This document shows, one piece after another, positions 37,974 through 45,135 of a DNA stretch of 64,000 nt. Each line of letters begins with the position of its first letter. Within the stretch, counting starts at the first letter, position 1. Made by a program: the position numbers and the translations under genes. A model generated the notes under the pieces. The model was not told the origin of the DNA, did not search any database, and saw only the letters and a program-made list of their open reading frames with translations. Origin of the DNA: Variovorax sp. N23 (lineage in GTDB: Bacteria > Pseudomonadota > Gammaproteobacteria > Burkholderiales > Burkholderiaceae_C); NCBI RefSeq assembly GCF_025486315.1, contig NZ_JAOOPY010000008.1, forward strand, positions 158,038-222,037, given 5' to 3'.

Positions 37974-38567
37974 TCAGGCGTCCGCGTCGGCCCAGACGGC
38001 GCGGCCCTGCGAGGCATCGTCGATGCGCGCCACGAGCGCGACGGCATCGGCCTCGACCACCTGGAAGGTGCAGCGAACGAGCGTGCCGTGCTCGACGGCC
38101 CCCAGCGATGCACCGGCTGCGGCCAGCTCGCGGCGCAGCATGCCTTCCATCGCATAGGGCACGCTGCACGACAGCGTTCGCAGCCGCTGCAACGGCAGCT
38201 TGGTCGCCCCCAGCAGCGCCTGCGCCACCGCGTCGGTGTACGCGCGCACCAGGCCGCCCGCACCGAGCTTCACGCCGCCGAAGTAGCGCACCACCGTCGC
38301 GAGCACGCCTTCGAGGTCCTGGTGTCGCAGCACCTCGAGCATCGGCCGGCCGGCCGTGCCGCCGGGCTCGCCGTCGTCGTTGGCCGCCGATTGCCCGCCG
38401 GCCATCAGGGCCCAGCAGACATGGGCCGCGCCGGGATGCGCGGCACGCAGGTCGTTCACGACGCGCAGGGCGGCTTCGCGGTCGGCCACCGGCTGCACGC
38501 AGCCAATGAAGCGGCTCTTCTTGATGACGAGTTCGCTGTGCACCGCGGCGGCGAGCGTCTGCGCCAT
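37974..38567 (-). CDS. yigZ: YigZ/IMPACT family protein
   Basis: A 197-residue IMPACT-family protein with KKSRFIGCVQP, NDDGEPGGTAGRPML and VVRYFGGVKLGAGGLVRAY, the hallmark core of YigZ/UPF0029. The C-terminal ferredoxin-like DUF1949 domain is present. The eukaryotic relative IMPACT acts on translation control; bacterial function is unclear. It follows metW by eleven bases, so probably part of the metX-metW transcript. Confidence 0.9.
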   Translation of the reverse strand: MAQTLAAAVHSELVIKKSRFIGCVQPVADREAALRVVNDLRAAHPGAAHVCWALMAGGQSAANDDGEPGGTAGRPMLEVLRHQDLEGVLATVVRYFGGVKLGAGGLVRAYTDAVAQALLGATKLPLQRLRTLSCSVPYAMEGMLRRELAAAGASLGAVEHGTLVRCTFQVVEADAVALVARIDDASQGRAVWADADA

Positions 38568-38578
38568 GGCTCGGCCTC

Positions 38579-39163
38579 TCAGGCCCGCTGGAACTTGAAG
38601 ACGGCGGTGCCGGCGCGTGCGTTCGGCAGCCAGCGCACCTCTCGGCCCTCCTGCACCCCGAAGGCATCGAGCACGCGCAGCTTGTTCTTGCCTGCGAGCA
38701 CCTCGAAATCCTTGAAGGTGCCGACGCGGATGTTGGGCGTGTCGTACCACTGGTAGGGCAGGCGGCGCGTCACCGGCATGCGGCCGCGCGCGATGCTCAG
38801 GCGGTTGGGCCAGTGCGCGAAGTTGGGGAAGGCGACGATGCCGATCCGGCCCACACGCGCCGTCTCGCGCAGCATGACCTCGGCATTGCGCAGGTGCTGC
38901 AGCGTGTCGATCTGCAGGACGACATCGAACGACGCGTCGTCGAACATCGCGAGACCCTCGTCGAGGTTCAGCTGAATCACATCGACGCCGCGGCGGATGC
39001 ACTGGAGCACATTGCCGTCGGCGATCTCCACCCCGTAGCCGCTGCAGCCGCGCTCGCGCTGCAACAGGTCGAGCAGGGCGCCGTCGCCGCAGCCAAGGTC
39101 GAGCACGCGCGCGCCTTCGGGTACCAACTTGGCGATGAGACGTTGGGTGTCGATGTCGCTCAT
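38579..39163 (-). CDS. metW: Methionine biosynthesis protein MetW
   Basis: A 194-residue SAM-dependent methyltransferase-fold protein. Motif I is [15 protein letters not shown]. It matches MetW, which in many proteobacteria is encoded with metX and, in a known case, activates it. Its first codon overlaps the metX stop by four bases, supporting co-translation. The sequence includes the family signature [13 protein letters not shown] and the segment [18 protein letters not shown]. Confidence 0.93.
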   Translation of the reverse strand: MSDIDTQRLIAKLVPEGARVLDLGCGDGALLDLLQRERGCSGYGVEIADGNVLQCIRRGVDVIQLNLDEGLAMFDDASFDVVLQIDTLQHLRNAEVMLRETARVGRIGIVAFPNFAHWPNRLSIARGRMPVTRRLPYQWYDTPNIRVGTFKDFEVLAGKNKLRVLDAFGVQEGREVRWLPNARAGTAVFKFQRA

Positions 39164-40314
39164 GCTGACGGCTCCGCCGCGACTCGCTCGAAGTAGGAGC
39201 GCACCACGCCCATGTAGCGCACGTCGTCGAGCAGGAAGGCGTCGTGGCCGTGCGGTGCGTCGATCTCGGCGTAGCTCACGCTGCGGCGGTTGTCGAGCAG
39301 CGCCTTGACCAGCTCGCGGCTGCGCGCGGGCGAGAAGCGCCAGTCGGTGGTGAAGCTCACCAGCAGGAACTTCGCCGTCGCCTTCGCGAAGGCTTCGGTG
39401 AGGTCGCCGCCGTGTTCCCGCGCCGGGTCGAAGTAGTCGAGCGCGCGCGTGATCAGCAGGTAGGTGTTGGCGTCGAAGTACTCGCTGAACTTGTCGCCCT
39501 GGTAGCGCAGGTAACTCTCGATCTGGAACTCGATGTCCTGCGTCGAATAGCGGTAGCCAGTCCCTGCCAGTTCGCCTTCGACAGCGCTGCGCAATTGACG
39601 CCCGAACTTCTCGTTCATCACGTCGTCGCTCAGGTAGGTGATGTGGCCGATCATCCGTGCGATGCGCAGACCGCGCTTGGGGATCACGCCCTGCTCGTAG
39701 AAGTGGCCGCCGTGGAAGTCGGGGTCGGTCACGATGGCGCGGCGCGCCACTTCGTTGAAGGCGATGTTCTCGGCCGTGAGGTTGGGGGCGCTGGCCACGA
39801 CGACTGCATGGCGCACGCGATCGGGGTACTGCAATGTCCACGACAGCGCCTGCATGCCACCGAGGCTTCCGCCCATGACGGCCGCGAGCGTGCGAATGCC
39901 GAGCGCATCGAGCAGGCCGGCCTGCGCATCGACCCAGTCTTCGACCGTGACCACCGGGAAGTCGGCGCCGTAGACGCGGCCGGTGGCCGGGTTCACGTGC
40001 ATCGGCCCGGTCGAGCCGAAGCAGGAGCCCAGGTTGTTCACGCCGATGACGAAGAAGCGGTCGGTGTCGAGCGGCTTGCCCGGCCCGATCATGTTGTCCC
40101 ACCAGCCTTCGGACTTCGGCTGCCCGGCGTAGACGCCGGCCAGGTGGTGCGACGCATTGAGCGCATGGCAGACCAGCACCGCGTTGCTGCGGTCGGCGTT
40201 GAGCGTGCCGTAGGTTTCGTAGGCGAGCGAGTAGTCACTCAGCGACGCGCCGCTGCGCAGGGGCAGCGGCCCGGCAAAGGACATCGATTGCGCAGCGACT
40301 TCGAAGGACGACAT
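39160..40314 (-). CDS. metX: Homoserine O-acyltransferase MetX
   Basis: A 384-residue alpha/beta-hydrolase enzyme that acylates homoserine for methionine synthesis. Nucleophile Ser150 sits in [10 protein letters not shown], and the catalytic His is at about 355-357 in HGHDAF with a preceding Asp. Proteobacterial MetX of this type may use succinyl- or acetyl-CoA; the specificity cannot be set here. The ATG starts MSSFEVAAQ; an upstream TTG lies inside the terminator loop and is rejected. No good ribosome-binding site is seen. Expression is probably controlled by the SAM-II riboswitch upstream. Confidence 0.94.
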   Translation of the reverse strand: MSSFEVAAQSMSFAGPLPLRSGASLSDYSLAYETYGTLNADRSNAVLVCHALNASHHLAGVYAGQPKSEGWWDNMIGPGKPLDTDRFFVIGVNNLGSCFGSTGPMHVNPATGRVYGADFPVVTVEDWVDAQAGLLDALGIRTLAAVMGGSLGGMQALSWTLQYPDRVRHAVVVASAPNLTAENIAFNEVARRAIVTDPDFHGGHFYEQGVIPKRGLRIARMIGHITYLSDDVMNEKFGRQLRSAVEGELAGTGYRYSTQDIEFQIESYLRYQGDKFSEYFDANTYLLITRALDYFDPAREHGGDLTEAFAKATAKFLLVSFTTDWRFSPARSRELVKALLDNRRSVSYAEIDAPHGHDAFLLDDVRYMGVVRSYFERVAAEPSA

Positions 40315-40321
40315 GGACAAA

Positions 40322-40357
40322 GAAAAACCCGGCCTCGCCAAAAAACGAGCCGGGTTC
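40322..40357 (-). terminator. Riboswitch-linked terminator in the metX leader
   Basis: On the minus strand an 11-12 base-pair GC-rich stem (40326-40337 with 40346-40356, one bulge) with a U-rich loop is followed by T-rich sequence. It lies between the SAM-II aptamer and the metX start, the position expected for a transcription-terminating expression platform. Confidence 0.7.
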
Positions 40358-40362
40358 GGCCA

Positions 40363-40416
40363 CGGTCTTTAGCTGAATTTGTTAAGCGCCCGCAAGCTGT
40401 AGCAAATCGGCGCTGG
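40363..40416 (-). promoter_or_regulatory. SAM-II riboswitch upstream of metX
   Basis: Read on the minus strand, the element has the SAM-II order: GCGC stem arm, GATTTG, a short loop, TTGCGGGCGC closing the stem, then CAAAT pairing back to form the pseudoknot, and AGCTAAAG. This matches the published SAM-II consensus (GCGC..GAUUU..UUGC..GCGC..AAAU..AGCUAAA). A TATACT -10-like box (40420-40425) lies directly upstream. SAM-II usually represses methionine genes on SAM binding. Confidence 0.85.
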
Positions 40417-40454
40417 GCAAGTATAGCCGCGGCGCCCGACCGGCGTCGGCGCCG

Positions 40455-41015
40455 TCAGCCGACGATCATCACCACGCCCAGCACCCCGAAGATCGCCGCC
40501 GAGATGCCGTGGACCAGCTTGATCGGCACGCGCCGCATGATGCGTTCGCCGAGGAAGACCACCGGCGCGTTGGCCAGCATCATCCCGAAGGTCGTGCCGG
40601 CGACCACGCCGATGTAGTCGTTCACGAAGCGTGCCGCCAGCATCACGGTGGCGATCTGGGTCTTGTCGCCCATCTCGGCCAGGAAGAAGGCGACGACCGT
40701 GGTGCCGAACACGCCGAAGTGCGAGCGCGAGCCGGTGTCTTCCTCGTCGAGCTTGTCCGGGATCAGCATCCACAGCGCCATCGCGATGAAGGCACCGCCG
40801 AGCAGCCAGCGCAGGGTCGTAGGCCCCAGCCACTGGGTGACGAAGGCGCCGACCGCGCCGGCAAGGGCATGGTTGACGATGGTGGCGGCGAAGATGCCCA
40901 GCACGATCGGCCAGGGTTTGCGAAAACGCGCCGCGAGAACGAGCGCGAGGAGTTGGGTCTTGTCGCCCATTTCCGCCAGGGCGACGATGCCGGTGGCGAC
41001 GAGAAAAGCTTCCAT
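40455..41015 (-). CDS. GDT1/UPF0016 family Mn2+ exporter-type membrane protein
   Basis: A 186-residue six-helix membrane protein with two copies of the family motif E-x-G-D-K-T (residues 15-20 and 114-119), the hallmark of the GDT1/TMEM165/MneA cation exporter family. Bacterial members export Mn2+. The riboswitch in its leader is of the Mn2+-sensing yybP-ykoY class, which supports that role. A weak ribosome-binding site precedes the ATG; a longer in-frame start would run into the riboswitch. Confidence 0.9.
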   Translation of the reverse strand: MEAFLVATGIVALAEMGDKTQLLALVLAARFRKPWPIVLGIFAATIVNHALAGAVGAFVTQWLGPTTLRWLLGGAFIAMALWMLIPDKLDEEDTGSRSHFGVFGTTVVAFFLAEMGDKTQIATVMLAARFVNDYIGVVAGTTFGMMLANAPVVFLGERIMRRVPIKLVHGISAAIFGVLGVVMIVG

Positions 41016-41049
41016 GATGATGTGGGGGTTCCTCGGCCGAAGCAGACGC

Positions 41050-41206
41050 AATTGACCACGCAACCCTTCGGCCGAATCCCGAAGTTGCATGGTCAAAGGT
41101 CTCGCCAAGTTTCTTACCGTTTGCGCCATGTCCTGTGTGGGGCAGGACAAGTCTGTTGACGCAAACCCTTCTCGCGATGGAAGGCGGCTACTCCCCAATG
41201 ACCGGA
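41050..41206 (-). promoter_or_regulatory. yybP-ykoY Mn2+ riboswitch
   Basis: On the minus strand the conserved GGGGAGTAG (41188-41196) is followed by variable stems and then the second conserved segment GGCGAGACC (GAGACC at 41098-41103), the two loops that meet to form the Mn2+ site. A 13-base-pair hairpin (arms starting TTGACCA and ending TGGTCAA) follows. It lies just upstream of the GDT1-type exporter gene, the classic target. Confidence 0.85.
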
Positions 41207-41295
41207 CGATTCTAGCGGTGCGCGCCGATCGACTTGTGAGCTGGCACTGACTTTTCAGGTTGAAACCGGCGCCGGCGCCGAGGGGAAAATCCTGC

Positions 41296-41322
41296 TTGCA
41301 AATTTCATATTTCACCCATAAT
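41296..41322 (+). promoter_or_regulatory. Candidate promoter of the RRM gene
   Basis: TTGCAA (-35-like) and CATAAT (-10-like) with a 15-base gap lie in an A/T-rich patch about 135 bases upstream of the RNA-binding protein start, leaving a long leader like those of cold-shock genes. The short spacer makes this a modest call. Confidence 0.4.
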
Positions 41323-41457
41323 GCACGAGCCTCCCTTCAAATTTTGCCGGGGCGGAAATTGGGTGATCGGTCAGTTTCGCGCGACTCGGCGGTACGCCGG
41401 GATGATTGCTTTCGGGACTCCATCGCTTTCTTTGATGTGTTTATGAGGAGTCCCTCG

Positions 41458-41982
41458 ATGGGCAACAAACTGTACGTCGGCAATCTGCCTTACTCGGTGC
41501 GCGACGGTGATCTGGAACAGGCCTTCGGCCAATTCGGCGCCGTGACCAGCGCCAAGGTCATGATGGAACGTGACACCGGCCGCTCGAAGGGCTTCGGCTT
41601 CGTCGAGATGGGCAGCGATGCCGAGGCGCAAGCCGCGATCAACGGCATGAACGGCCAGCCCCTGGGCGGCCGCAGTGTCGTGGTCAACGAAGCCCGCCCC
41701 ATGGAAGCGCGCCCGCCCCGTAGCGGTGGCTACGGCGGTGGTGGCGGCGGCTACGGTGGCGGCGGTGGTGGTTATGGCGGCGGCGGCAGTGGCGGGGGAG
41801 GCTACGGCGGCGGCGGTGGCCGCAGCGGTGGTGGTGGTGGCGGTTACGGCGGCGGCGGTGGTCGCAGCGGCGGCGGTGGTGGCGATGGCGGTTTCCGCAG
41901 CCCCTACGGTGCCGGCCCGCGCGGCGGTGGCGGCCGCAGCGGTGGCGGCGGCGGCTACGGCGGCGGCAACAGCGGCTACTGA
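41458..41982 (+). CDS. RRM RNA-binding protein with glycine-rich tail
   Basis: A 174-residue protein with one RNA recognition motif: RNP2 is LYVGNL (residues 5-10) and RNP1 is KGFGFVEM (44-51). From about residue 90 the chain is nearly all glycine with Tyr, Arg and Ser, like cold-inducible glycine-rich RNA-binding proteins of cyanobacteria and Variovorax-like bacteria. GAGGAG stands seven bases before the ATG. The tail is coding repetition rather than a repeat element. Confidence 0.9.
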   Translation: MGNKLYVGNLPYSVRDGDLEQAFGQFGAVTSAKVMMERDTGRSKGFGFVEMGSDAEAQAAINGMNGQPLGGRSVVVNEARPMEARPPRSGGYGGGGGGYGGGGGGYGGGGSGGGGYGGGGGRSGGGGGGYGGGGGRSGGGGGDGGFRSPYGAGPRGGGGRSGGGGGYGGGNSGY

Positions 41983-42006
41983 TCCGCGACGCTCAGTTCA
42001 GCAACG

Positions 42007-42030
42007 AGGCTCCTTTCGAGGAGCCTTTTT
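42007..42030 (+). terminator. Rho-independent terminator after the RRM gene
   Basis: A seven-base stem AGGCTCC/GGAGCCT with a six-base loop followed by a T-run, 25 bases after the stop codon. Strong intrinsic terminator for the RRM gene. Confidence 0.85.
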
Positions 42031-42056
42031 CATGTCTGCGTCAGGCCCATCGGCGC

Positions 42057-42845
42057 TCAGTCATCGCCTCGCCGCTTCTTGCGGCCCCGCCCCTGCACGG
42101 CCCGGTCGAACACGGCATTGGGCAGCAGGCGCATGAGCTTTGCGACGACCCCCATCTGCCAGGGAATCACGCGGTAGCTGCGCCCGGCCTCGATGGTGCG
42201 GAAGGCCTGGTCGGCGAAATCGTCGGCCCGCATCAGGAAGGGCATGCCGTAGCGGTTGCCCTGCGTGAGGGGCGTGTCGATGTAGCCGGGGCAGATCGTC
42301 ACGACCTTCACGCCGCTCGCGCGCAGCTCGCCGCGCAGGCTTTCGCAGTAGGCGACGACGCCCGCCTTGCTGGCGCAGTAGGCGCCGTGTCCCGGCAGGC
42401 CGCGGATCGCGGCGACGCTGCCGATGCCGACCAAGCGGCCGCTGCCGCGTGCGGCCATGGCGGTGACGAAGGGATGAAAGGTCGCGGCCAGGCCGACGTT
42501 GTTGATGGCGAAGGTCTGGGCCAGCACGTCGAGGTCGCCCCGGTCCGCCGTGTCGATGCCGACGCTGATGCCGGCATTGGCGATCACCACGTCGGGCAGC
42601 CCTTGCGCGGCGACGCAGCGTGCGCCGAGTTCGGCCATGGCGTCGATCTGCGCCACGTCGGCACCGTAGATGCCGCAGCGGTCGGCGGCGATGCCGCGCC
42701 TGGCCACCCAGGCCTCGATCTCCCCGGTGCGGCGCGCGACCAGTGCGAGGTCGTAGCCGGCGTCGTAGAAGCGGCCGGCCAGCGCCTGGCCGATGCCGCT
42801 GGAGGCGCCGGTGATGAAGGCCAACGGCCGCGGATTGGCAGCCAT
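42057..42845 (-). CDS. Short-chain dehydrogenase/reductase (SDR)
   Basis: A 262-residue SDR with TGASSGIG (residues 12-19) for cofactor binding, NAG in ANAGIS, the catalytic Ser in IGSVAA and Tyr-x-x-x-Lys in GAYCASKAG. Substrate unknown. It is the last gene after lptC in the minus-strand cluster kdsD-kdsC-lptC; lptA would be expected at this place in most genomes. Basic C-terminus (GRKKRR). Confidence 0.87.
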   Translation of the reverse strand: MAANPRPLAFITGASSGIGQALAGRFYDAGYDLALVARRTGEIEAWVARRGIAADRCGIYGADVAQIDAMAELGARCVAAQGLPDVVIANAGISVGIDTADRGDLDVLAQTFAINNVGLAATFHPFVTAMAARGSGRLVGIGSVAAIRGLPGHGAYCASKAGVVAYCESLRGELRASGVKVVTICPGYIDTPLTQGNRYGMPFLMRADDFADQAFRTIEAGRSYRVIPWQMGVVAKLMRLLPNAVFDRAVQGRGRKKRRGDD

Positions 42846-42854
42846 GAGAAGGGC

Positions 42855-43502
42855 TCAGCGCGGCGCGCCGGACGCCGGCGGCACGGCCGACGGCACCAGC
42901 TGGCCGCGCACCCGGCCTTGCAGGTTGGCGACGCCGCTCAGGTTGTCGTAGTCGAGCGTGTCGGCGGTGAAGCGGTCGGTGCCGCGGATGAGCGTGACCG
43001 GCTTGTTCGAGGTCACGCGCTCGGTGTCGAGGTAGGCATGCAGGAAGTCGCCCCGGAACTCGAGCCGCGGTGCCGTGCGCCCGGCGGCGATGGTCGCCGC
43101 CTCCCGCACCACCACCGCATTGCCGAACAACTGCACCTCGCTGCCGTCGCCATTGGACAGGCCGCGGTCTGCCGTGGCTCGCGTGACGAGACCCTCGGGC
43201 GAGATCGCACGGATGCGCACCTGGTCGACTTCGAGCGTGTCGTTGTCGGGATAGTGGCGCCCTTCGGTGCCGAAGAGTTCGCTGCGCAGCGCGCCGCTCG
43301 GCAGGAAGTTCTTGATGACGAAGCCGCGCATGAAGAAGTCCGGCTCGTGGGTCGGTGCCGCCTTGGCGGTGGGCTCGAGCAGCTTGGGTGCATTGCGCAC
43401 CAGCCAGTAGGTGCCCAGGGCCAGCAGGGCGGTCACGATGACCGGGAGGTAGATGGTGGCGCGATCGACCGCGTCGCGCAACAGCGCGCGGACCGGCTTC
43501 AT
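42855..43502 (-). CDS. lptC: LPS export protein LptC
   Basis: A 215-residue bitopic protein: one N-terminal helix (YLPVIVTALLALGTYWLV) and a periplasmic beta-jellyroll with FMRGFVIKNFLPSG and the HYPDNDTLEVDQVRI strand typical of LptC. It links LptBFG in the inner membrane to the LptA bridge. It overlaps kdsC by four bases. Confidence 0.9.
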   Translation of the reverse strand: MKPVRALLRDAVDRATIYLPVIVTALLALGTYWLVRNAPKLLEPTAKAAPTHEPDFFMRGFVIKNFLPSGALRSELFGTEGRHYPDNDTLEVDQVRIRAISPEGLVTRATADRGLSNGDGSEVQLFGNAVVVREAATIAAGRTAPRLEFRGDFLHAYLDTERVTSNKPVTLIRGTDRFTADTLDYDNLSGVANLQGRVRGQLVPSAVPPASGAPR

Positions 43503-44047
43503 GCGGCGGGGCCTCGCGCCGCATCGAGCAGGCGCCGGTAGTGCCCGCCGGCCGTCAGCAGCAGATCGCAGAATTCGCGCGCCGCGCCTTCGCCGCCGCG
43601 CGCCGCCGTGACGTGATGGGCGACCGCACGCACTTCGGCATGCGCATTGGGCGGTGCCGCACAGAACGCGGCGCGGCAGAGCACCGGCAGGTCGGGCCAG
43701 TCGTCGCCGATGGCGGCAGCCTGGGTCCAGCCGAGGCGCAGCTGCGCCAGCATCGCCTCGGCGGCGGGGAGCTTTTCTTCGGTGCCGTAGCGCACATGCT
43801 CGATGCCCAGGGCTTCGAGCCGCACGCGCAGCGGCTTGGAGTCGCGCCCGGTGATCACTGCCGGCACGATGCCCGCCGCGCGCAGCAGCTTGAGGCCGTA
43901 GCCGTCGAGGATGCTGAAGCGCTTGAGCGTCTCGCCGTGCTCGCTGAAGAACACGCCGCCGTCGGTGAGCACACCGTCGATGTCGAAGAAGGCGATGCGG
44001 ATGTCCTGCGCCGCCAACAGGGTTTCAGTGGGGAAACGCGTTGCCAT
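43499..44047 (-). CDS. kdsC: 3-deoxy-D-manno-octulosonate 8-phosphate phosphatase KdsC
   Basis: A 182-residue HAD phosphatase that releases Pi from Kdo-8-P during LPS core synthesis. HAD motif I is FFDIDGVLTDG (Asp22 and Asp24); the later IGDDWPDLPVL provides motif IV aspartates. It begins on the last base of kdsD and overlaps lptC. Length fits the family (about 180). Confidence 0.92.
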   Translation of the reverse strand: MATRFPTETLLAAQDIRIAFFDIDGVLTDGGVFFSEHGETLKRFSILDGYGLKLLRAAGIVPAVITGRDSKPLRVRLEALGIEHVRYGTEEKLPAAEAMLAQLRLGWTQAAAIGDDWPDLPVLCRAAFCAAPPNAHAEVRAVAHHVTAARGGEGAAREFCDLLLTAGGHYRRLLDAARGPAA

Positions 44048-45048
44048 CAGATGACCTTCGCGCGCATCAGATCATTGATGCTCAGCGCGCCGATCAGCAC
44101 CTGGGCCGCGTCGACCACCAGCACGCTGGTGATGCGGTGCTGCTCCATCAGTTCCGCGGCTTCCACGCCCAGCGCGTCGGCGCGGATGGTGCGCGGCCTG
44201 GCGTGCATCACGTCGGCCGCCGTCAGTGCCCGCAGGTCGGCGCCGGTCTCGATCAGGCGGCGCAGGTCGCCGTCGGTGAAGACGCCGATGGCCCGGCCTT
44301 CGGCGTCGACCACCGCGGCGGCGCCGAGGCCCTTGGAGCTCATCTCGCGCATCAGGTCGCTGAAGGTGGCGGTGGGCGGCACGCGCGGCACGTCGTCGCC
44401 CGAGCGCATCAGGTCGCTCACCAGCGTGAGCAGCTTGCGCCCGAGCGCGCCGCCCGGGTGCGAGCGGGCGAAGTCTTCGGCGCCAAAGCCGCGGGCGTCG
44501 AGCAGCGCCACCGCCAGCGCGTCGCCCATCGCCATCTGCGCGGTGGTGCTGGCGGTCGGGGCGAGGTTGAGCGGGCAGGCTTCCTTCTCGACGCCGCTGT
44601 CGAGCACGAGGTCGGCGTGGCGCGCGAGCATCGAGTCGCGCCCGCCGGTGATCGCGATCAGCGGCACGCCCTGACGCTTGACGACCGGCAGGATGGCGGC
44701 GAGTTCGTCGCTCTCGCCGCTGTTGGAGATGGCCAGCACCAGGTCGACCGCCTTGATCATGCCGAGGTCGCCGTGGCTGGCCTCGGCCGGGTGCACGAAC
44801 ATCGCCGGCGTCCCGGTCGACGCCAGGGTCGCGGCGATCTTGCGGCCGACATGGCCGCTCTTGCCCATGCCCATCACGACCACCCGGCCACGCACCTCGA
44901 GGATCCGGTGCACGGCGTCGACGAAGCTCGGGCCGATGCGCGACTTCAGGCCGAGCACGGCCTCGGCTTCGATGTCGAAGGTGGTACGTGCCCGCGCCAG
45001 CAGCGTCTCGGGATCGGCCTTGTCGGCCAGGGGGGGGCGGGAACTCAT
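44047..45048 (-). CDS. kdsD: Arabinose-5-phosphate isomerase KdsD
   Basis: A 333-residue isomerase supplying arabinose-5-P for Kdo synthesis. An N-terminal SIS sugar-isomerase domain (VVMGMGKSGHVGRKIAATLA and HPAEASHGDLGMI) is followed by two CBS domains in the C-terminal third. It is the first gene of the kdsD-kdsC-lptC run, immediately divergent from the KefB-type antiporter. Confidence 0.93.
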   Translation of the reverse strand: MSSRPPLADKADPETLLARARTTFDIEAEAVLGLKSRIGPSFVDAVHRILEVRGRVVVMGMGKSGHVGRKIAATLASTGTPAMFVHPAEASHGDLGMIKAVDLVLAISNSGESDELAAILPVVKRQGVPLIAITGGRDSMLARHADLVLDSGVEKEACPLNLAPTASTTAQMAMGDALAVALLDARGFGAEDFARSHPGGALGRKLLTLVSDLMRSGDDVPRVPPTATFSDLMREMSSKGLGAAAVVDAEGRAIGVFTDGDLRRLIETGADLRALTAADVMHARPRTIRADALGVEAAELMEQHRITSVLVVDAAQVLIGALSINDLMRAKVI

Positions 45049-45135
45049 GGCGCGGATTTTATCGGCCGGGCGCCATCCGGCCGCCGCGGCGCGCCGGTGC
45101 CCCGCCTGCGCGCATGGCGCTTGCTAGCATCGGGC

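Noticed and set aside
40314..40341. A longer metX start at an upstream TTG
   Set aside because: It lies in the loop of the leader terminator, so it cannot be the normal start.
41710..41982. Regular GGC/GGT-rich repetition that looks like a tandem repeat or CRISPR-like array
   Set aside because: It is the glycine-rich coding tail of the RRM protein, without spacers.
44041..45048. Upstream extension of the KefB-type antiporter frame across kdsD
   Set aside because: The conserved antiporter begins at 45136; the extension is the antisense of kdsD.
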